Of a DNA stretch of 64,000 nucleotides, positions 1 to 7,455 are shown piece by piece. Under the pieces are notes generated by a model. It saw nothing but the letters and a program-made list of their open reading frames with translations, was not told the DNA's origin and searched no databases. The translations under genes and the position numbers were made by a program. The DNA comes from Chloroflexota bacterium (GTDB lineage: Bacteria > Chloroflexota > Anaerolineae > UBA1429). The stretch spans positions 215,782-279,781 of the forward strand of contig JAAYDC010000006.1 of assembly GCA_012729455.1 (NCBI GenBank), given 5' to 3'. Position 1 is the first letter of the stretch. Every line of letters starts with the position of its first letter.

Positions 1-331
1 TGCGGTCGTCGATATCCTGGCGGGTGAGGAGCACCTGGGCAGCCAGCATGCCGTAGAGGTCAAAGTATTCGTCCCACAGGTGCATCAGGCGCCCCTGCCC
101 GATAGCGGCCAGCATTTGTTTGGTGGGGATGTGCTGGCCCTCACAGCTGGCGCCCAGGCGCTCGCGGCCGGCTTGCTGCGCTCCCGAGGTCACCAACACC
201 ACGTCAGTGCCCTGCGTGCGCAAGGCTGCTATCTGGCGTACCAGATCGAGCATCCGCGGCGCACTGAGCTGGCCGGTTCCAGCCGTCAGCGTGCTCGTGC
301 CCACTTTGATGACCATTTTATGCCACGACAT
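1..331 (-). CDS. proB: Glutamate 5-kinase, N-terminal part (cut by window edge)
   Basis: This is the first 110 residues of ProB, which phosphorylates glutamate to gamma-glutamyl phosphate in the first step of cytosolic proline synthesis. The reverse strand reads MSWHKMVIKVGTSTLT, the amino-acid kinase nucleotide-binding start, followed by VVLVTSGAQQAGRERLG, which is the conserved V(S/T)SGA glycine loop of the family. The ATG at 331 is preferred because a GAGGGAG ribosome site lies just upstream; an internal ATG at 316 is the alternative. The C-terminal half, including any PUA domain, lies outside the window. A promoter is visible immediately upstream. Identification is from motifs and is firm despite truncation. 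Confidence 0.88.
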   Translation of the reverse strand, partial: MSWHKMVIKVGTSTLTAGTGQLSAPRMLDLVRQIAALRTQGTDVVLVTSGAQQAGRERLGASCEGQHIPTKQMLAAIGQGRLMHLWDEYFDLYGMLAAQVLLTRQDIDDR

Positions 332-372
332 GCGGGTTCGCTCCCTCTGTTGCGGTATTTGGGAACGCTCCC

Positions 373-402
373 ATTATACCACGCCCAAGAGTGTCGTTCC
401 AA
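373..402 (-). promoter_or_regulatory. Sigma-70-type promoter for proB
   Basis: On the minus strand TTGGAA (397-402) and a perfect TATAAT (373-378) are separated by 18 bases. Transcription would start near 366, about 35 bases upstream of the proB ATG. Confidence 0.6.
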
Positions 403-417
403 GCACCTGCAAGGTTA

Positions 418-447
418 TTGAGCACACTTGCCAGAATGTGCTATACT
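418..447 (+). promoter_or_regulatory. Sigma-70-type promoter for the MFS gene
   Basis: TTGAGC (418-423) and TATACT (442-447) are spaced by 18 bases on the plus strand. The predicted start near 454 leaves a short leader before the ATG at 476. It is divergent from the proB promoter. Confidence 0.55.
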
Positions 448-475
448 TGGCAGCGATGTCAGCCAAAGGAAAGCC

Positions 476-1780
476 ATGCTCAAGTTCAGCCTCCGGCGTT
501 TGTTCGTCGATAGCACCAAACAGGAAGAAAAGGTTGAACGCAACGTCCTGTTGCTCTATCTTGAAATAGCTTTTGCGTCACTGTTAACTGTCGCAGCCTC
601 TTTTAACAGCGCCTATATCCTGCGTTCGGGCGGTTCCAACACCCTCGTTGGTCTGCTCTCGTCGATCCCGGCCCTGATTGCCGCGGTGACTTATATTCCA
701 TCCGCCAGCTTTCTCGAACGGCTCCAAAATGTGCGCCGCTACCTGCTGGGCAGCTTGTTTCTTGCGCGCATCGGCTACCTGTTGATCGCCCTGCTGCCGT
801 TTTTCCTGCACAGGTTGATTCCCGAGATCACGGTTGCCATTCTGATCTCCATGACGGCGTTTTCGGCTTTTTTCGCGACTGCCTTTAGCCCGGTCTTTGG
901 CCAAATTATCCCCGTACGCTCGCGCTCGACGGTCATTTCGTGGCGCGCGATTATCTCGAGCATCACGATCGCGCCGATGATGTTTCTGGCGGGACGCTGG
1001 CTGGTCTCGATCGAGTTCCCGCTAAACTACCAGCTTTTATATATATTTGGTATAACTGGCGGGATGATCAGCCTCTACCTGGTCTCGCGCATCAAGATAC
1101 CCAAATCGACCAAACCCGCGCCAGCGAGTGGTACCAAGCGCAATATCCTGCGCGAGTATAAAGAGCTCATCAGCAAAAATCCGATGTTTATGCGTATTAC
1201 AGTCAACACGCTGCTCCTCAGCCTTGGCGCGTGGATGACAGGTCCTCTCTATATTATCCTTTATGTCAAACAATTAGGGGCAAACGACGGCTGGTTGGGC
1301 TTGGCCAACACGGTATCGTATGTCGGCGTGATCATCGGCTACTGGCTATGGCGCCGGCTGATTCGCCGTTGGGGCGAAAAGCGCTCGCTGTTGATTGCCC
1401 TGCCGCTCGCGATCACCTTTCCCTTTATGGTCTCGCTGGTGCCCAACCTGACGTTTATCCTTTTTGCGGCGATGCTGGTGAATATCGTTAGCCCAGGGGT
1501 TGACCTGAGCCATAGCGTGATCTGGTACTCGCTGCTCCCGCCAGGCCAACAATACTCTGGCACTGCGTTGTATTCGAGCGTGATGAACGTGGGCGCGTTC
1601 GTCGCGCCGCTGATCGGTGTGGCAATCGCTGACAAGATCGGGGTGATCCCTACGTTGTTAATCGGCGGGACGCTGCGTGTGATCGGCGCGGCCGTCTTTT
1701 ATCTCTTCCCTGTCAGTCCGGCTGCCGTTACTGAGACGGCGCCGGCAAGTGAGGTTGCAGGTGATGGCAAAACGGACTGA
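476..1780 (+). CDS. Major facilitator superfamily transporter
   Basis: A 434-residue polytopic membrane protein with about twelve hydrophobic segments, the usual size for MFS. The N-terminus is short and basic (MLKFSLRRLF) and is followed by helices carrying Gly/Pro-rich turns. A positively charged loop with a run of Lys/Arg residues separates the two halves near residue 210. I chose the ATG at 476 because AAAGGA precedes it; an upstream ATG at 428 in the same frame overlaps the promoter and has no ribosome site. Substrate cannot be told from sequence. The tail overlaps a small frameshifted ORF that precedes the next gene. Confidence 0.8.
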   Translation: MLKFSLRRLFVDSTKQEEKVERNVLLLYLEIAFASLLTVAASFNSAYILRSGGSNTLVGLLSSIPALIAAVTYIPSASFLERLQNVRRYLLGSLFLARIGYLLIALLPFFLHRLIPEITVAILISMTAFSAFFATAFSPVFGQIIPVRSRSTVISWRAIISSITIAPMMFLAGRWLVSIEFPLNYQLLYIFGITGGMISLYLVSRIKIPKSTKPAPASGTKRNILREYKELISKNPMFMRITVNTLLLSLGAWMTGPLYIILYVKQLGANDGWLGLANTVSYVGVIIGYWLWRRLIRRWGEKRSLLIALPLAITFPFMVSLVPNLTFILFAAMLVNIVSPGVDLSHSVIWYSLLPPGQQYSGTALYSSVMNVGAFVAPLIGVAIADKIGVIPTLLIGGTLRVIGAAVFYLFPVSPAAVTETAPASEVAGDGKTD

Positions 1781-1947
1781 TCAACGCGTCCTGGCGCTGG
1801 CACGCCACAACAGCCAGATCCGTGAGCGCATCGACGAGATCGAAACGAACATCCGCCAGGCAAGCCGCCGAAATCGGCGAGCATCCTGGCTATGGCGAGG
1901 CGTTCAAGCGCATCCGCCTGCAACATCTGAGACCAAGGAGAGCCTGA
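1764..1947 (+). pseudogene. Possible small frameshifted ORF between the MFS gene and the deacetylase gene
   Basis: An ATG at 1764 opens a reading frame that starts MAKRTDQRVLALARHN and is rich in charged helical residues. The coherent sequence seems to continue after about 1858 in the next frame (QAAEIGEHPGYGEAFKRI) and ends at a TGA (1945-1947) whose last base is the first base of the ATG of the deacetylase gene. The stop/start overlap and the charged helical composition suggest a real gene of about 60 residues with a single-base error or mutation. No family is recognised. It could equally be chance coding. Confidence 0.25.
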
Positions 1948-3188
1948 TGAAGACAATCCGACTATTACCGCTCGTTGGCGCAGTTGTGGCAGCCCTCTGC
2001 CTCAGCGCCTGCACCAAGGCCACTGTGATAGACCTGCACCAGGCCACCATTGCCGCTCAAACCGCAAGCCCACAGGCCCAGGCCCCCACCGACACGAGCC
2101 CCGCCCCCACGGCGGAGCCGACTGTTGCGGCCACTGCCACGCCATCGCCAGAGCCGACCCCCAGCGAGCCCCCCGCGCTGGTGGCCAGCAACCCGATCAA
2201 CGGGGATCTGACCATGTCGGGCGAGCGCCCGATCGTGCTCGAGTTCAACCAGGCGATGGACCAGGCCACCTTGCTGGATAACCTCAGCATCGAGCCGGCC
2301 GTCGAACTCGTCCTAAGCTGGCCTGAACCCAACAAGGCCCAGCTGGTACCGGTGGGCGGTTGGACGGCCGATGCCTACCAGCTGACCCTCAAGGGCAGCG
2401 CCGCGAGCGCTGGCGGACAGACGCTCGGGCAGGATAGCGTAATCGCCTTTGAGACGGGCGGTTATGGCGTTCCGATCCCGATCATCATGTATCACAACAT
2501 CTACACCTACCAGGATATTGCGGATGCCAGCGAAGAGCAGCTGACCTGGACTGTCAGCAAAGAGGCATTCAGCGAGCAGATGCATTACCTGGCGGATAAC
2601 GGCTGGCACACCATCGACAGCGGCCAGATCGCCGATTATTTTGAGGGCGGCACGCTGCCCGCCAAGCCGATCATCGTCTCGATCGACGATGCCTGGATAA
2701 GCCTGTATACAGCCGCCTGGCCGGTCTTTAAAGAGACGGGCTTACGACCCGAAGTGAATGTGGTGGCTGATTTCCCCAACTATGTCGATTATGAAGATTA
2801 CCTGGATTGGGAGCGCCTGCGCGAGCTGCAGAAAGAAGGCGTTTGGTTTGGGGCACACAGTTACAGCCACATGGGACTCTATGAGCTCTCTGCTGAGGAT
2901 TTAGAGCACGAAGTGGTGGACGCCAAAGCCGAAATAGAGAAACAGCTGGGGATTACCCTCGCTTGTTTCTGCTACCCCTATGGCTCATATGATGACAATG
3001 CTATTGTGGCCTTGCAGGCGGCAGGCTTCCGCGCTGGCCTAACACTCAACCCGGTGACTTATCAGGATCCCAGCGAGCCTTTCCGCCTGAACCGCATGCG
3101 CATCGACTATAACACTACCATGGAGCAGTTCATGGGATACCTCGACCTAGATTACAGCCGTGGCCTGTACACACGCACCAGCCGTTAA
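1947..3188 (+). CDS. Lipoprotein with Ig-like and polysaccharide deacetylase (NodB) domains
   Basis: A 413-residue predicted lipoprotein. The signal peptide ends in LCLSAC, so Cys near residue 20 would be lipidated. A low-complexity Pro/Thr/Ala stalk follows (about 35-75), then an Ig-like region of the Big_5 type (about 75-165), and a NodB carbohydrate esterase fold. The NodB motifs are SIDDAW (normally TFDDG), HSYSH as the metal-binding His pair, and CYPYGSYD. The Asp pair is kept but the following Gly is Ala, so activity may be altered. The start was set at 1947 because AAGGAG lies upstream and the lipobox fits. It probably acts on extracellular glycan. It converges on the glycosyltransferase gene with a 4-base overlap. 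Confidence 0.82.
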   Translation: MKTIRLLPLVGAVVAALCLSACTKATVIDLHQATIAAQTASPQAQAPTDTSPAPTAEPTVAATATPSPEPTPSEPPALVASNPINGDLTMSGERPIVLEFNQAMDQATLLDNLSIEPAVELVLSWPEPNKAQLVPVGGWTADAYQLTLKGSAASAGGQTLGQDSVIAFETGGYGVPIPIIMYHNIYTYQDIADASEEQLTWTVSKEAFSEQMHYLADNGWHTIDSGQIADYFEGGTLPAKPIIVSIDDAWISLYTAAWPVFKETGLRPEVNVVADFPNYVDYEDYLDWERLRELQKEGVWFGAHSYSHMGLYELSAEDLEHEVVDAKAEIEKQLGITLACFCYPYGSYDDNAIVALQAAGFRAGLTLNPVTYQDPSEPFRLNRMRIDYNTTMEQFMGYLDLDYSRGLYTRTSR

Positions 3189-4258
3189 GCGCCTAAAACG
3201 CGACGCATGCCCTCCTCAAAGACGTGTTCGTCAAAGCGGAGAGCATATTGCTGCAGAGAGAGCGCGTTGAACTCCATCCCGGCAATGCGGCGCACCGCAT
3301 CTGCCAGCGACTCGGGGGTCGCCTCGCGAAAGTAAACACCGCTGACGCCCTCGACGATCGTATCCAGCGCCCCGCCGGCGGCATACGCCACTACCGGCCG
3401 GCCCATTGCCAGGGCTTCGATTGGCGTCAGCCCGAAATCATCTTCCCCCGGAAAGATAAACGCCCGGCAGCGCGCCATTAACTGGCGCTTTTCGTCATCC
3501 GAGACATAGCCCATAAAGCGCACATTGGAGCGTGCCATGGCCTGCAGTTTGGCCTTGTCGCGCCCCTCGCCCACTACCAGCAGCGGCCAACCCAGCTGGT
3601 TAAAGGCCTGCACCGCCAGGTCGATGCGTTTATAGGGCACCAGACGCGAAACCACCAGGTAATAGTCGTCGGGGGTCTGCGGGGCTTGCAGAGAACCAAT
3701 CTGTACCGGCGGGTAGAGGATCTCTGAATCACGCCGGTATACCTTTTGTATGCGGCGCTGTACGGTGCGCGAGATCGCCAGGAAGTGATCGACGCGGTCG
3801 GCAGCGGCGTGGTCCCACAGGCGCAAATCCTGCAGATAGATCGGCAGCACGGTGCGCGCCAGCCGGCCAATCTGTTCGCGCTCGGCATAGGCCGGGTAGT
3901 TCCACAAAAAGCGCGACGGCGTCATGCAAAACGACACGTGGCGGGTCCCAGAGGAAGTGATCACGCCGTGGGCAAACGAGGTCGTGGCGCTGAGCACAGC
4001 ATCATAACCGCGCAGGTCAAAGCTCTCGAACGCCCACGGGTAAAGCGGCAGGTAGTATTGCGGTTTGGTCTTGGCTAGCGGCAACTTGTTGACGAACGAG
4101 GTACGCACATCCCAGTCGGCATCCTCTGGCGGAAAGACCTTGGGGTTGTAAACCGAGGTATAAATGGGTGCCTCTGGGTACATGCGATGCAGCACCTCCA
4201 GCACGCGCTCAGCACCACCGTATTGGTTCAGAAATGAGCAGATGATCGCCAGACGCAC
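3185..4258 (-). CDS. GT4-family glycosyltransferase
   Basis: A 357-residue GT-B glycosyltransferase. The N-terminal Rossmann-like domain has the acceptor loop NQYGGAERVL, and the C-terminal nucleotide-sugar domain has YLVVSRLVPYKRID, VVGEGRDKAKL, FPGEDDFGLTPIEA (the EX7E motif) and GRPVVAYAAGGA. This is the retaining GT4 layout, often a mannosyl or glucosyl transferase in cell-surface glycan or glycolipid synthesis; donor and acceptor cannot be assigned. GTG at 4258 is chosen because AGAGGAGG sits a few bases upstream and the protein starts in the usual place; longer in-frame extensions run into mnmE. It follows mnmE by 10 bases, so the two are probably co-transcribed. Confidence 0.85.
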   Translation of the reverse strand: MRLAIICSFLNQYGGAERVLEVLHRMYPEAPIYTSVYNPKVFPPEDADWDVRTSFVNKLPLAKTKPQYYLPLYPWAFESFDLRGYDAVLSATTSFAHGVITSSGTRHVSFCMTPSRFLWNYPAYAEREQIGRLARTVLPIYLQDLRLWDHAAADRVDHFLAISRTVQRRIQKVYRRDSEILYPPVQIGSLQAPQTPDDYYLVVSRLVPYKRIDLAVQAFNQLGWPLLVVGEGRDKAKLQAMARSNVRFMGYVSDDEKRQLMARCRAFIFPGEDDFGLTPIEALAMGRPVVAYAAGGALDTIVEGVSGVYFREATPESLADAVRRIAGMEFNALSLQQYALRFDEHVFEEGMRRVLGA

Positions 4259-4268
4259 GGCGCCTCCT

Positions 4269-5618
4269 CTATTTACCGATGCAAAAAGTACTGAAAATGG
4301 TCGCCAGCAGCTCGTTGCTGGCGGTCTCGCCGGTAATCTCACCCAGGGCGTTGAGCGCCTCCTGCAGGTCGGCAGCGAGCATATCAGGGTAGCCACCCGC
4401 AGCCGCAGTCTCCTGTGCGCGCAGCAGACTCTGCTGAACCCTGGCCAGCAAGCCCTGGTGGCGCGGATTGCTCACCAGCGTGCTGTCGTCAGACACCATC
4501 GTGCCCCTCAGTATCAGCTGGCGGATCGCCTCACGCAGGCTATCCAGTCCTGCGCCTGTCAGCGCGGATGTCGCTACATGCTCCACGCCCGGCAGCAGTT
4601 CGTCGTAATCATACAACGGCACCAGGTCAGCTTTGTTGAGTACCAGCAGTGCCGACCGACCGTTGGCAGCTTGCGCGGCCGCCTGATCCGCCGGACTGGG
4701 GGGGATGCTGGCATCCACCACCAGCAGCAACACATCGGCCGCCTCAAGCGCCTGGTGGGCGCGCGCAATACCGAGCTGCTCGATCGGATCAGCCGTCTCT
4801 GCCAAGCCGGCGGTATCAACGAGCTCGACCGGAATGCCGCCGAGATCGATGCTCTCCTGCAGGGTATCGCGGGTGGTGCCGGCGATCGGAGTTACAATAG
4901 CGCGTTCCGAGCCCAGCAGGGCATTCAGCAGGCGGCTCTTGCCCACATTGGGCCGCCCGATGATCACCACGCGCACCCCATTACGGTAAAGGATACCCTG
5001 TTGGGCGCCGCTGAGCAACCGGCCAAGGTGTTCTAGAGCCAGACTCAAGTCAGGAACCAGGTCGCGCTCAGCCACGTCGTCACCAAAATCGATGCTGGCC
5101 TGCAACTGCGCATACACAGAGAGCAGGCGACTGCGCAACGCGCCGACTTCCTGCGACAGCCGGCCGCCCAGCTGCCCCTGAGCGATACGCAGGGCGGCTT
5201 GGGTCTTGGCCAGAATGATATCCTGCACAGCCTCAGCCTGTGCCAGGTCGATGCGGCCATTCAGAAAGGCGCGCAGGGTGAACTCACCCGGCTCTGCCAG
5301 ACGCGCCCCCTGGCACAGCGCCAGCGCCAGCACAGCCTGCAGTACCTGTCCGCCGCCGTGCGTTTGTACCTCGACCACATCCTGGCAAGTATAACTGTGC
5401 GGGGCGGGCATCCACGCCATCAGCACCTCGTCAATGCGCTCAGACGTATCGGGGTCGCGGATCACACCTAGCGTCAGTTTACGCGGTTGTAGGCAATGAC
5501 TGGATAAAAAACAACGTTCGGCAAAGCGCCGTGCCAGCGGTCCCGAAAGGCGCACAATGCCGATCCCGCTGCGCCCGGGCGGAGTCGCCAGGGCAGCGAT
5601 GGTGTCATCGAGGTTCAT
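4269..5618 (-). CDS. mnmE: tRNA uridine-5-carboxymethylaminomethyl modification GTPase
   Basis: MnmE, with MnmG, modifies U34 of certain tRNAs. The 449-residue protein has the N-terminal tetrahydrofolate-binding domain (DTIAALATPPGRSGIG), helical domains, and an inserted G domain with GRPNVGKS, DTAG and NKAD. The C-terminus is CIGK, containing the family's catalytic Cys. I set the start at the ATG at 5618 because MNLDDTIAA aligns with the usual family start and overlaps the DUF951 stop; a GTG at 5645, preceded by GGAG, is an alternative that adds nine residues. The gene is in the order rsmD, DUF951, mnmE, glycosyltransferase, all closely spaced or overlapping. Confidence 0.95.
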   Translation of the reverse strand: MNLDDTIAALATPPGRSGIGIVRLSGPLARRFAERCFLSSHCLQPRKLTLGVIRDPDTSERIDEVLMAWMPAPHSYTCQDVVEVQTHGGGQVLQAVLALALCQGARLAEPGEFTLRAFLNGRIDLAQAEAVQDIILAKTQAALRIAQGQLGGRLSQEVGALRSRLLSVYAQLQASIDFGDDVAERDLVPDLSLALEHLGRLLSGAQQGILYRNGVRVVIIGRPNVGKSRLLNALLGSERAIVTPIAGTTRDTLQESIDLGGIPVELVDTAGLAETADPIEQLGIARAHQALEAADVLLLVVDASIPPSPADQAAAQAANGRSALLVLNKADLVPLYDYDELLPGVEHVATSALTGAGLDSLREAIRQLILRGTMVSDDSTLVSNPRHQGLLARVQQSLLRAQETAAAGGYPDMLAADLQEALNALGEITGETASNELLATIFSTFCIGK

Positions 5619-5835
5619 CGTCGGCTGCGGCGGGCTGGCTGGCACCCGGCTCCAACACTTTTTTCACGCCCTTGAAATACCCGCGGCGCGGCAGCATCAC
5701 ATGGCGCCCGCAGCCCTGGCACTTGATGCCGATATCCGCGCCAATGCGGGTGACGCGCCAGATCTTGCTGCCGCAGGGGTGCAGCTTGCGCAGCTCGACC
5801 AGGTCGCCCACGGTGACATCATACTGCAGCGTCAC
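5605..5835 (-). CDS. DUF951 small protein
   Basis: A 76-residue protein with the DUF951 hallmark: VGDLVELRKLHPCGSK, then IKCQGCGRHVMLPRR and VKKVL. The Cys of HPCG and the CxxC pair probably bind a metal, and the fold is thought to be a small beta barrel. Function is not established; the family often lies near translation and chromosome genes. No in-frame ATG fits, so the GTG at 5835 is chosen, with GGAGGA upstream; this makes a 17-base overlap with rsmD. The last bases overlap the start of mnmE, which suggests translational coupling. Confidence 0.82.
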   Translation of the reverse strand: MTLQYDVTVGDLVELRKLHPCGSKIWRVTRIGADIGIKCQGCGRHVMLPRRGYFKGVKKVLEPGASQPAAADDEPR

Positions 5836-6397
5836 GAGCCGGATCCTCCGCCAGGGGCAAGGTATAAAAGGCCAGCAGGGTGCTGCCATAACGGCGTTCC
5901 TGGGTGGGCACCAGGTGCTGCAGCATCACAGGGTGCATTTCCTTTGGATGTACCTGCACGATTGCCTCACCACCGGGCTTGACCAGCTGCAGCGCATCAG
6001 TCATTGTCAGGGCGCGCGCCCACAGATCGTGATACTGCGGCGGGGCGATGTAGACATAGTCAAAACTTGATGGGGCAAACTGCTCGAGGACACGAAAGGC
6101 ATCGCCCTGATGTAGCTCTGCACCGCCCGTCAGATTGGTAGCCGCCAGGTTACGCTGCAAGATCTGGATTGCGCGATGAGCCTGGTCGACAAAGACTACC
6201 TGCTCAGCGCCGCGGCTGAGGGCCTCGATGCCCACTCCGCCGGTACCGGCAAAAAGATCGAGCCAGACGCTGCCCTGGAGGCGAAACGCCAGGATATCAA
6301 AGAGCGATTCCTTGACCCGATCAGTGATCGGGCGGGTGGTGTCACCAGGTACAGGCAGCAGCCTGTGCCCTTTAGCACTTCCGGCAATAACGCGCAT
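5819..6397 (-). CDS. rsmD: 16S rRNA (guanine-966-N2)-methyltransferase
   Basis: RsmD methylates G966 of 16S rRNA. The 192-residue protein starts MRVIAGSAKGHRL, has the substrate-binding stretch RPITDRVKESLFDIL, the SAM-binding loop DLFAGTGGVGIEALSRGA, and IAPPQY in the position of the (D/N)PPY catalytic motif. The replacement of Asp/Asn by Ala before PP is a noted departure from the textbook motif. The ATG at 6397 is preceded by TTGGAGGA. It opens a cluster with DUF951, mnmE and the glycosyltransferase, driven by the promoter just upstream. Confidence 0.9.
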   Translation of the reverse strand: MRVIAGSAKGHRLLPVPGDTTRPITDRVKESLFDILAFRLQGSVWLDLFAGTGGVGIEALSRGAEQVVFVDQAHRAIQILQRNLAATNLTGGAELHQGDAFRVLEQFAPSSFDYVYIAPPQYHDLWARALTMTDALQLVKPGGEAIVQVHPKEMHPVMLQHLVPTQERRYGSTLLAFYTLPLAEDPARDAAV

Positions 6398-6414
6398 TTT
6401 TCCTCCAAGCAGCT

Positions 6415-6443
6415 ACTCTAGCATGCTCAGGGCAGTGCGTCAA
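6415..6443 (-). promoter_or_regulatory. Promoter for rsmD cluster
   Basis: TTGACG (6438-6443) and TAGAGT (6415-6420) are separated by 17 bases on the minus strand and lie about 20 bases from the rsmD ATG. Confidence 0.6.
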
Positions 6444-6447
6444 TCTT

Positions 6448-6475
6448 TTGACATCGGCAAGCCCATGGCTATCAT
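6448..6475 (+). promoter_or_regulatory. Promoter for deacetylase lipoprotein and rqcH
   Basis: A perfect TTGACA (6448-6453) and TATCAT (6470-6475) with a 16-base spacer on the plus strand. It is back to back with the rsmD promoter, only four bases between the two -35 hexamers. Confidence 0.6.
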
Positions 6476-6498
6476 CATGATATCAAGAAAAGGTTACT

Positions 6499-7455
6499 AT
6501 GCGCTACCGTATTCTGTTTTACATTGGTCTATTGCTTCTGAGTGGATGGCTGCTGATGGGTTGCAGGCCGCCCGAGCTTGTGGCAACCCCCGTAGTCGCC
6601 TCGGAGGGCAGTGCACAGTCAAGCACCACGGCGACGCCTGAGCCCACCGAAACGCCACTGCCCAGCGCCACACCAACAGCTACTAACTCGCCCACACCCA
6701 CAGAAGTGCCGCCTCCAACAGCCACACCCTTGCCACAGCCTACACCGGATGGCCAAATCCGCAGCGTGCGCGTGCCGATCCTGATGTACCACTATATTTC
6801 AGAGTTGCCGCCGGATGCCGATAAATGGCGCGTCGACCTGACGGTCTCGCCCGAAAATTTTGAGAGCCACCTGCGCTGGCTGAGCGAAAATGGCTACCAG
6901 TCGATCACACTGGCTGATCTATTGATGGCATTGCAGACTGGCGCGCCGCTGCCCGAAAAGCCGATTATCATCACCCTGGATGACGGCTACCGCGACGCCT
7001 ATGTGCACGCCTTTCCCCTCCTGAAGCAGTACAACATGCGTGCCACGGTCTTTGTCATCACCAGCCTGCTGGATGAAAACAATGTTGACTTTCTCTCGTG
7101 GGATATGGCTACCGAGATGAGCGCGGCAGGCATCGACATCGAATCGCACACAGTGTATCACCCCGACCTACGCGACTCGGATTACGAGCGCCTGCGCCAC
7201 GAGCTGGTCGAATCGCGTCTGGCGATCGAGGCGCATACCCACATTCCATCGCGCTTTTTGTGTTACCCTTCCGGGCTCTACAACCCCGATGTGATGCAAG
7301 CCGTGCGCGAATCGGGTTATTGGGCGGGCATCACCACCATGCAGGGCACCCTGCATACCAACGCCAACCTTTGGGAGATCAAGCGTGTGCGGGTGCGGGA
7401 TAACGCCACCACCGAACAGCTGCTCGCGCTGATCGCATACCTCGATGCAATGTGA
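6499..7455 (+). CDS. Polysaccharide deacetylase (NodB) lipoprotein
   Basis: A 318-residue lipoprotein. The lipobox is LLMGC near residue 24, followed by a Thr/Pro/Ser-rich stalk to about residue 80 and a complete NodB domain. Motifs seen are VPILMYHYIS, TLDDGYRD (catalytic Asp pair), ESHTVYHPDL (metal His pair) and FLCYPSGLYN. Unlike the paralogue at 1947-3188, the TLDDG motif is intact and no Ig-like domain is present. It probably removes N-acetyl groups from extracellular glycan. AAAAGG precedes the ATG. Its last 11 bases overlap rqcH, so translation may be coupled, though the functions look unrelated. Confidence 0.85.
   Translation: MRYRILFYIGLLLLSGWLLMGCRPPELVATPVVASEGSAQSSTTATPEPTETPLPSATPTATNSPTPTEVPPPTATPLPQPTPDGQIRSVRVPILMYHYISELPPDADKWRVDLTVSPENFESHLRWLSENGYQSITLADLLMALQTGAPLPEKPIIITLDDGYRDAYVHAFPLLKQYNMRATVFVITSLLDENNVDFLSWDMATEMSAAGIDIESHTVYHPDLRDSDYERLRHELVESRLAIEAHTHIPSRFLCYPSGLYNPDVMQAVRESGYWAGITTMQGTLHTNANLWEIKRVRVRDNATTEQLLALIAYLDAM

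Noticed and set aside
428-475. Longer MFS start at ATG 428
   Set aside because: It overlaps the -10 hexamer of the likely promoter and has no ribosome site.
6640-6740. Short repeats in the lipoprotein stalk as a tandem repeat or CRISPR
   Set aside because: They are degenerate Thr/Pro codons of a protein linker, without regular spacers.
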